A DNA stretch of 64,000 nt from positions 20,633,397-20,697,396 of the forward strand of contig OY482848.1 of the NCBI GenBank assembly GCA_960531495.1, written 5' to 3'. The first letter of the stretch is position 1, and every line of letters begins with the position of its first letter. The notes below the pieces were generated by a model. That model was not told where the DNA came from and did not search any database. It saw only the letters and a list, made by a program, of their open reading frames with translations. The DNA comes from Zeus faber. Its lineage: Eukaryota; Chordata; Actinopteri; Zeiformes; Zeidae. This document shows positions 59,491 through 64,000 of this stretch, in pieces. The translations under genes were made by a program, and so were the position numbers.

Positions 59491-61261
59491 GATGTGGTGG
59501 ACCAAGGGCCGTGGTGGCCACGCAACTGCCCCAAGTTGGCATACAGTGCTTGTCAGCCGACCAGGTGTCACTGAAGCCGTCCTTCCTCCTATGCCCCGAC
59601 TTATTGTTAATATTATCGTTTTGGCCAGAGAGCCTTTCTGTTCCCATATAATAAATTAAAACTCACGTCATGTTGGCACACCAATGCCACAAAGACTGTC
59701 TCCCTCCTTAAACCCCTACCGGTTGGTAAAGACACCCACACACACCATGATGAACAGATAGCATTTAGCAACAAATATTATTTCCATTTATAAAAGTCAG
59801 ACTTTGTACCCACCTTTAGTTGGTTGGAAATTATAACGGCAGGGTAACCAACTTTCATGACAGTTGACACTGAACTGTCCTCGCTCCTGCACATTCTGTG
59901 AAAACAGTGGCTGGCGTTCACATTCAAAACAGAGCAAGTTTGTTGTTGGTACTGGAGTATAATGCCGCATTCATGTTATGTGGGATCCACCGTAAATACG
60001 ACCTTGGGAACCTAACGATTGAATGTCAATAAAGCGCTAGTAGTTAAATGGTACTTTTCTGTGGGCTCCGCTTTTTCTCACTTTGCAGTAAACATAGCAC
60101 TGAATCACCGCTAATATGGGGTAGATAAGGTTAATAGTTGGTGCCAATCATGCATTTCCGAACATTTCCCCTCTACCAAAGTACATTTATTTGTTCTTCA
60201 AAAAATGCCGTTTCAAAAAAATCTCAGCAAAGTCATTTTAAATCACCCAGTGCTAAGGCCGGGCAGAAAAACACGCTTGTTTTTAAGAGGAAGGAATTCT
60301 GACAAATAGTTTGATCGAATGAGCATTTTTCAGCTGTATGTTTGCGTAACAAAAAATATTTATTTACTATTTGTTTTTTATAAACAAAAAATGACTGATA
60401 TGACACTGCTTTTATGTACAAATATCAAACTTGGTTCCTGTTTCCTTAAATAGGTCTGGTGTCCTGAGGGGCCTTTACCTCACTCTCAAAACTCATTAAA
60501 TATACATTCATCACCCCACCGTCACTTTAAAAGCCCAATCAAAAACTGTTAGATCCCTTGTTTCTATTTCTTGATATCAATATGGTCAGTTAAATAATGC
60601 TTGTCTTGTGCTAAAAAGTCTTTAAAGCATTATTGAGCAACGTCCCTGCTCCTCCAGTGGATTCCTTCATAGATCCCACAGTGAGATTATTTAAACTGCA
60701 TAAAAAATGACCTATATTTGTTTGCTCAGCAGAGTGTGTTTCTGTAGAATATAAAATGTCCGTTACAATGGTCAGACAGAATTTTCGCCAGATATCGAAC
60801 AGAGCTTCAGCCAAATCTCATTTATTGAATGTCATTGTGTTTTGTTTGTTTGTGTGTTTGTTTGTTTTAATTTGTTTACTTATTTGTATATATATTTTTT
60901 TTATGTGACATGACTTACATTTGTTTCCATCCATTCCTAATGGAGAATTTAGAATTTCTATATGAACAATTAGCTTGAAATAGATGTTTAGGTAGTGCTT
61001 AATTTAGATTAAATAGATTCTAATATGTTTACAGGTGCTTTATATAGAATGTCTCGACAACTAAATATCCTTGTTTCTCAAAGAGAAAATATGTCAATAA
61101 AAAATATACTGTAACCAGACAATACTTGGTAGAAATATGCTGGCACTGTATTTATCCCCATAGGACAGGAAACCGCTTGAGAAAAAATAGATCTGGTCGA
61201 AAATGTACTTACTTACTTACTTAGAGCACACTTCGGAATCGAGCCGGTCGTTTTCAATATA
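59491..61261. other. Intergenic, nothing recognised
   Basis: AT-rich sequence; (ACTT)n-like words near 61207-61220. No supported genes. Confidence 0.45.
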
Positions 61262-61760
61262 CAGGTACTCCCCACTTTACGACCTACCTGTTTAATGACC
61301 ATTCAGACTTACGACCAGCCCTCCGACCAGTCGGTATTGTACTGCTGCAATGAATTCTCCCAACATCTGTCCAGGAATAATGTAAATGAATGAAGTGATA
61401 TGCATGTTTCAAACTGCCTTTTCAACTTCTTCAGCGTTTCAGCTTTTTCTTTTACAGCAGTCAAGCCTCTCTGCGTCTCTATTGGTTTATTGTGGCAATG
61501 GCATTGTTTAACCTCTTCTGATCAAAGGCCCATTTTTCTCTTATTTAACACGGGTCCACTGTGCGATCCGCGGGAGCCATCTCAAGCATAATACGGTATA
61601 ATTACAGTATTATAAGTAGTATTTTGTAATTTTCCGCTGAAAGATGATTTCATGATTAAATGCAGTACAGGTGCTCCTCACTTAACAACCTACCTGTTTA
61701 TTGACCATTTGGACTTACGACCAGCTCTCCAACCAGTGTGTATTCTACGCTGAGTACAAT
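61262..61760. repeat. Pair of directly repeated pogo-like terminal sequences
   Basis: 61262-61345 and 61669-61752 both start ACAGGTRCTCC and share ACCTACCTGTTTA, GACTTACGACCAGC and CTCC.ACCAGT, in the same orientation 407 bp apart. They resemble ends of pogo/Tigger-type elements. Confidence 0.6.
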
Positions 61761-61824
61761 ACCGCGGCGTGTGCGCTGTGCTGCTAGGCTATTTATACTA
61801 TTTATATTATATATACACTATACA

Positions 61825-61914
61825 CTAGTATTCGTCGGAGACCCCGTCCATCTCCACGTCTTCCGCTAAATGGGCCACGTGATCCTCATCGGAGTAGTTG
61901 GAGACCCCGTCCAT
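61825..61914 (-). pseudogene. Acidic 29-residue C-terminal-like coding remnant
   Basis: Minus strand ATG at 61914 to TAG at 61825. It is rich in Asp/Glu and contains MDGVS twice (residues 1-5 and 22-26), ending DEY. It lies directly between the Gypsy remnant and the pogo-like terminus. It could be the acidic tail of a lost pogo/Tigger-type transposase, but this is speculative. Confidence 0.3.
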
Positions 61915-63215
61915 GGACGGATGATGCCCGCCGCCAGGGCATCGTTAATATAGGTGTCCATGGCCTCTCTCTCCGGGCCGGACAGGGAGTACAGGCGGCC
62001 TCTGGGGGGGGTGGAGCCTGGCTGGAGGTCGATGGCAATATCGTATGGCCTGTGCGGGGGAAGGGATGTCGCCTTGGCCTTGCTGAAGACCTCCCTGAAG
62101 TCGAGGTACTCGGCGGGGACCCCCAACATGTCGGGTGCAGAGCTGGAGTTGTTGGGTGGCTGAGGTGCTGCAGCTTGCTTCAGGCAGACCTGATGGCACG
62201 CAGGACTCCATCCCAGAATAGCCCCTGTGGTCCAGTCGAGGTGTGGGTTGTGAGGCTGGAGCCAGGGGAACCCCAGGAGGAGAGGGTGACGAGGTGAGTG
62301 CAGGATGCAGAACTGTATCGTCTCGTGGTGGTTGCTGGACAGGAGCATGCGGATGGGCACTGTCTGATGTCCCCAGGAGAGGAGAACTCGACTAACAGGA
62401 GAACTCGACTAACACCCAGCTGCCGTGCTAGGTTATCGTCGATGATGTTAACATCGGAACCAGAGTCAATAAGTATGGCGAGGGAATATGAGCCTTGGGG
62501 CAGGAGCAGCCGAGCCTGGCAGAGGGGGCGTAGGTTGGAGGGGGATTTGGAGGTGTGGCTCACCAGGACCTCCTCCCTCACTGGCGAGTCCGGCCCTTTT
62601 ACCGGACACCCGGAAATGTAGTGTCCAGCTAGACCGCAGTAGAGGCAAAGGTTTCCCACCCGGCGTCTCTCCTTCTCCTCTGGGGTGAGGCTGGACCGGC
62701 CAACCCGCATGGGAGAGGCCTCACTCGTGGGTTGATGGGCCGGAAGAGCTGGTGGCCCGGAGGAACATGGAAGACGGGTTGCTGGGCGGCGCTCCACTTG
62801 CCTCTGACGCCTCTCTCGCTGGCGGGCCTGGATGCGTCGGTCGATACGGGAAGCAAGCTCAATGATGCCATCGAGAGACGTGGGCAGGTCGTGGGAAACT
62901 AGCTCATCCTTCACGTACTCTGCTAATCCCATCAGGAACGCGTCAATCTGGGCTGCCGGGTTCCACTCGCTCAGTCGAGCCTGGGTGCGGAAGTCCGTCG
63001 CGTAATCGACCACGGAGTGGGACCCTTGACTGAGACCCAGGAGACCACCAGCAGCATCGGGACTTCGCGATGTCACCCCGAACACCTTGCGAAGCTCGGT
63101 GGCGAAGGCGTGGAAGGAGGAGCAGGCTTGTGTGCGTCGTTCCCACTCGGCCGTTACCCATAGCCGAGCGCGGCCCGTCAGGTGATTTACGGTGAAAGTA
63201 GGAAAGTAGAAGAAG
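61915..63215 (-). mobile_element. Ty3/Gypsy retrotransposon gag-protease remnant (to start of RT)
   Basis: Minus-strand order: a Gag core (HLTGRARLWVTAEWERRTQA, GLLGLSQGSHSVVDYATDFR) and a zinc knuckle CLYCGLAGHYISGC (CCHC, near 62645-62605). A retropepsin-type protease follows with ILIDSGSDVNIIDDNLARQL (near 62480-62420). After a frame break, the protease C-terminus and RT N-terminus follow: [39 protein letters not shown] and [20 protein letters not shown]. The 5' end of Gag and everything after RT position about 30 are missing. No LTR is seen. Inactive. Confidence 0.9.
62380..62413. repeat. 17-bp exact tandem duplication breaking the Gypsy frame
   Basis: AGGAGAACTCGACTAAC occurs at 62380-62396 and again at 62397-62413. 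Seventeen is not a multiple of three. The protease frame 63262-62180 leaves family-like sequence exactly here, while the matching downstream protein continues in another frame. Confidence 0.9.
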
Positions 63216-63726
63216 GCGGAGATCATGACAGAGACAAAACAATCAGTTTCATTTCCCAGCAAACAATTACCTATTCAATATGGATGGAATTTGTATTTCT
63301 TTTTTTTTTTGTCATCCTTTCATTTGTTTGTTTATTTTTTACACATGAAATATGTATTTCACAAATATGCATTGATTTTATACTGTAAAATGTATTTTTT
63401 TTCTTTCCACGGATGTCAGGGAATGAGAATCCTGTTTTGAGTAAAGAGGTATAATGCAGCCGTTATGTATTATGAGGACATTAAAATTCCTTTTTCAGAA
63501 GAGACAAACACCAGTATTTGACTTAATGTCTTTCAACATGAATGAGATAGCACTCGTAGTATGTTTGTCCTTGGGATTCAAAACACTAAGAATAACATTT
63601 TCAGCTTTACCTTAGCCCGGGAAGCATTTACTTACATTTGTGCATAATAAATCTTTTTGATTGTTGGTATTTGCTCTGTATATTTACTTATTCAGGCTAT
63701 ATCTTCATAATAGGTTTTAAATGTTA
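63216..63726. other. Intergenic, nothing recognised
   Basis: T-rich sequence between the Gypsy remnant and the Harbinger-like element. Confidence 0.45.
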
Positions 63727-63987
63727 CTGTGGGAGTTCCGCCTGCCACACATCACCCAAGTGGTGTTTTCAGCGCCCTCTGGCACGTAGACACAAATGAC
63801 GATCGGTTGTAGACACCAGTTTATTGTAGTGAGGCGGCTAGGTGGAATTAGCCAGGAGAAGATGGAACATGTCATGACGGGGCCCCTCCCCTGAATGTGT
63901 GTGGATGGGGTTTTTAAACCTGCCCCTCCTGCCCAACCAACAAGCGTCAGGTGCGGCTGCCCAAACCCTCCCATTCACACACCACAG
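63727..63987 (+). mobile_element. Harbinger-like short element, copy 3 of 3 (complete, 261 bp)
   Basis: Begins CTGTGGGAGTTCC and ends ACACACCACAG, giving 6-bp perfect terminal inverted repeats. It is flanked on both sides by TTA (63724-63726 and 63988-63990), the target duplication expected of PIF/Harbinger transposons. No coding capacity. Related copies lie at 9472-9726 (inverted) and 53531-53755. Confidence 0.78.
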
Positions 63988-64000
63988 TTACCTATTTAAT

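Overview
This is a eukaryotic window, almost certainly from a teleost fish. Introns follow GT-AG rules. Repeat types typical of fish genomes are dense: Tc1/mariner elements, L2-type and other LINEs, tRNA-derived SINEs, hAT, pogo and Harbinger DNA transposons, Ty3/Gypsy fragments, and long (CA)n, (GT)n and (TATCT)n microsatellites. I cannot name the species from the sequence.

The one intact cellular gene is suclg1, the alpha subunit of mitochondrial succinyl-CoA ligase. It lies on the plus strand in nine exons from the start codon at 518 to the stop codon at 24754. All splice phases close and give a predicted protein of 324 residues with the phosphohistidine loop intact (His277). Intron 4 (6.6 kb) and intron 8 (7.6 kb) are large because they carry Tc1, SINE and hAT insertions.

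From about 25 kb to 64 kb I find no intact host gene. This half is a mobile-element landscape with some unique-looking stretches. By interval: a tRNA-SINE (25.5 kb); a nearly complete Tc1 (27.3-28.9 kb); a SINE and a Ty3/Gypsy pol fragment (32.9-34.3 kb); a short deletion derivative of the same Tc1 (35.9-36.5 kb); a mostly unique 36.8-42 kb stretch; a pogo/Tigger remnant (42.1-42.8 kb); a ZMYM1-like hAT pseudogene (44.1-46.3 kb); an L2 LINE on the minus strand (47.3-50.6 kb); two related, decayed copies of an uncharacterised multicopy fish coding family (51.3-57.7 kb), one split by an L2 insertion; LINE fragments; and a Ty3/Gypsy gag-pol remnant (61.9-63.2 kb).

I did not find a coherent new functional system such as an operon, CRISPR array or defence locus. 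The most useful observations are structural: the duplicated and interrupted unknown coding family, a 55-bp-arm foldback at a LINE 5' junction, microhomology-bounded internal deletions in Tc1 elements, a three-copy Harbinger-like short element with a TTA target duplication, and small duplications that break Gypsy reading frames. Family names come from recognising protein motifs and repeat ends by eye; no database search was possible.
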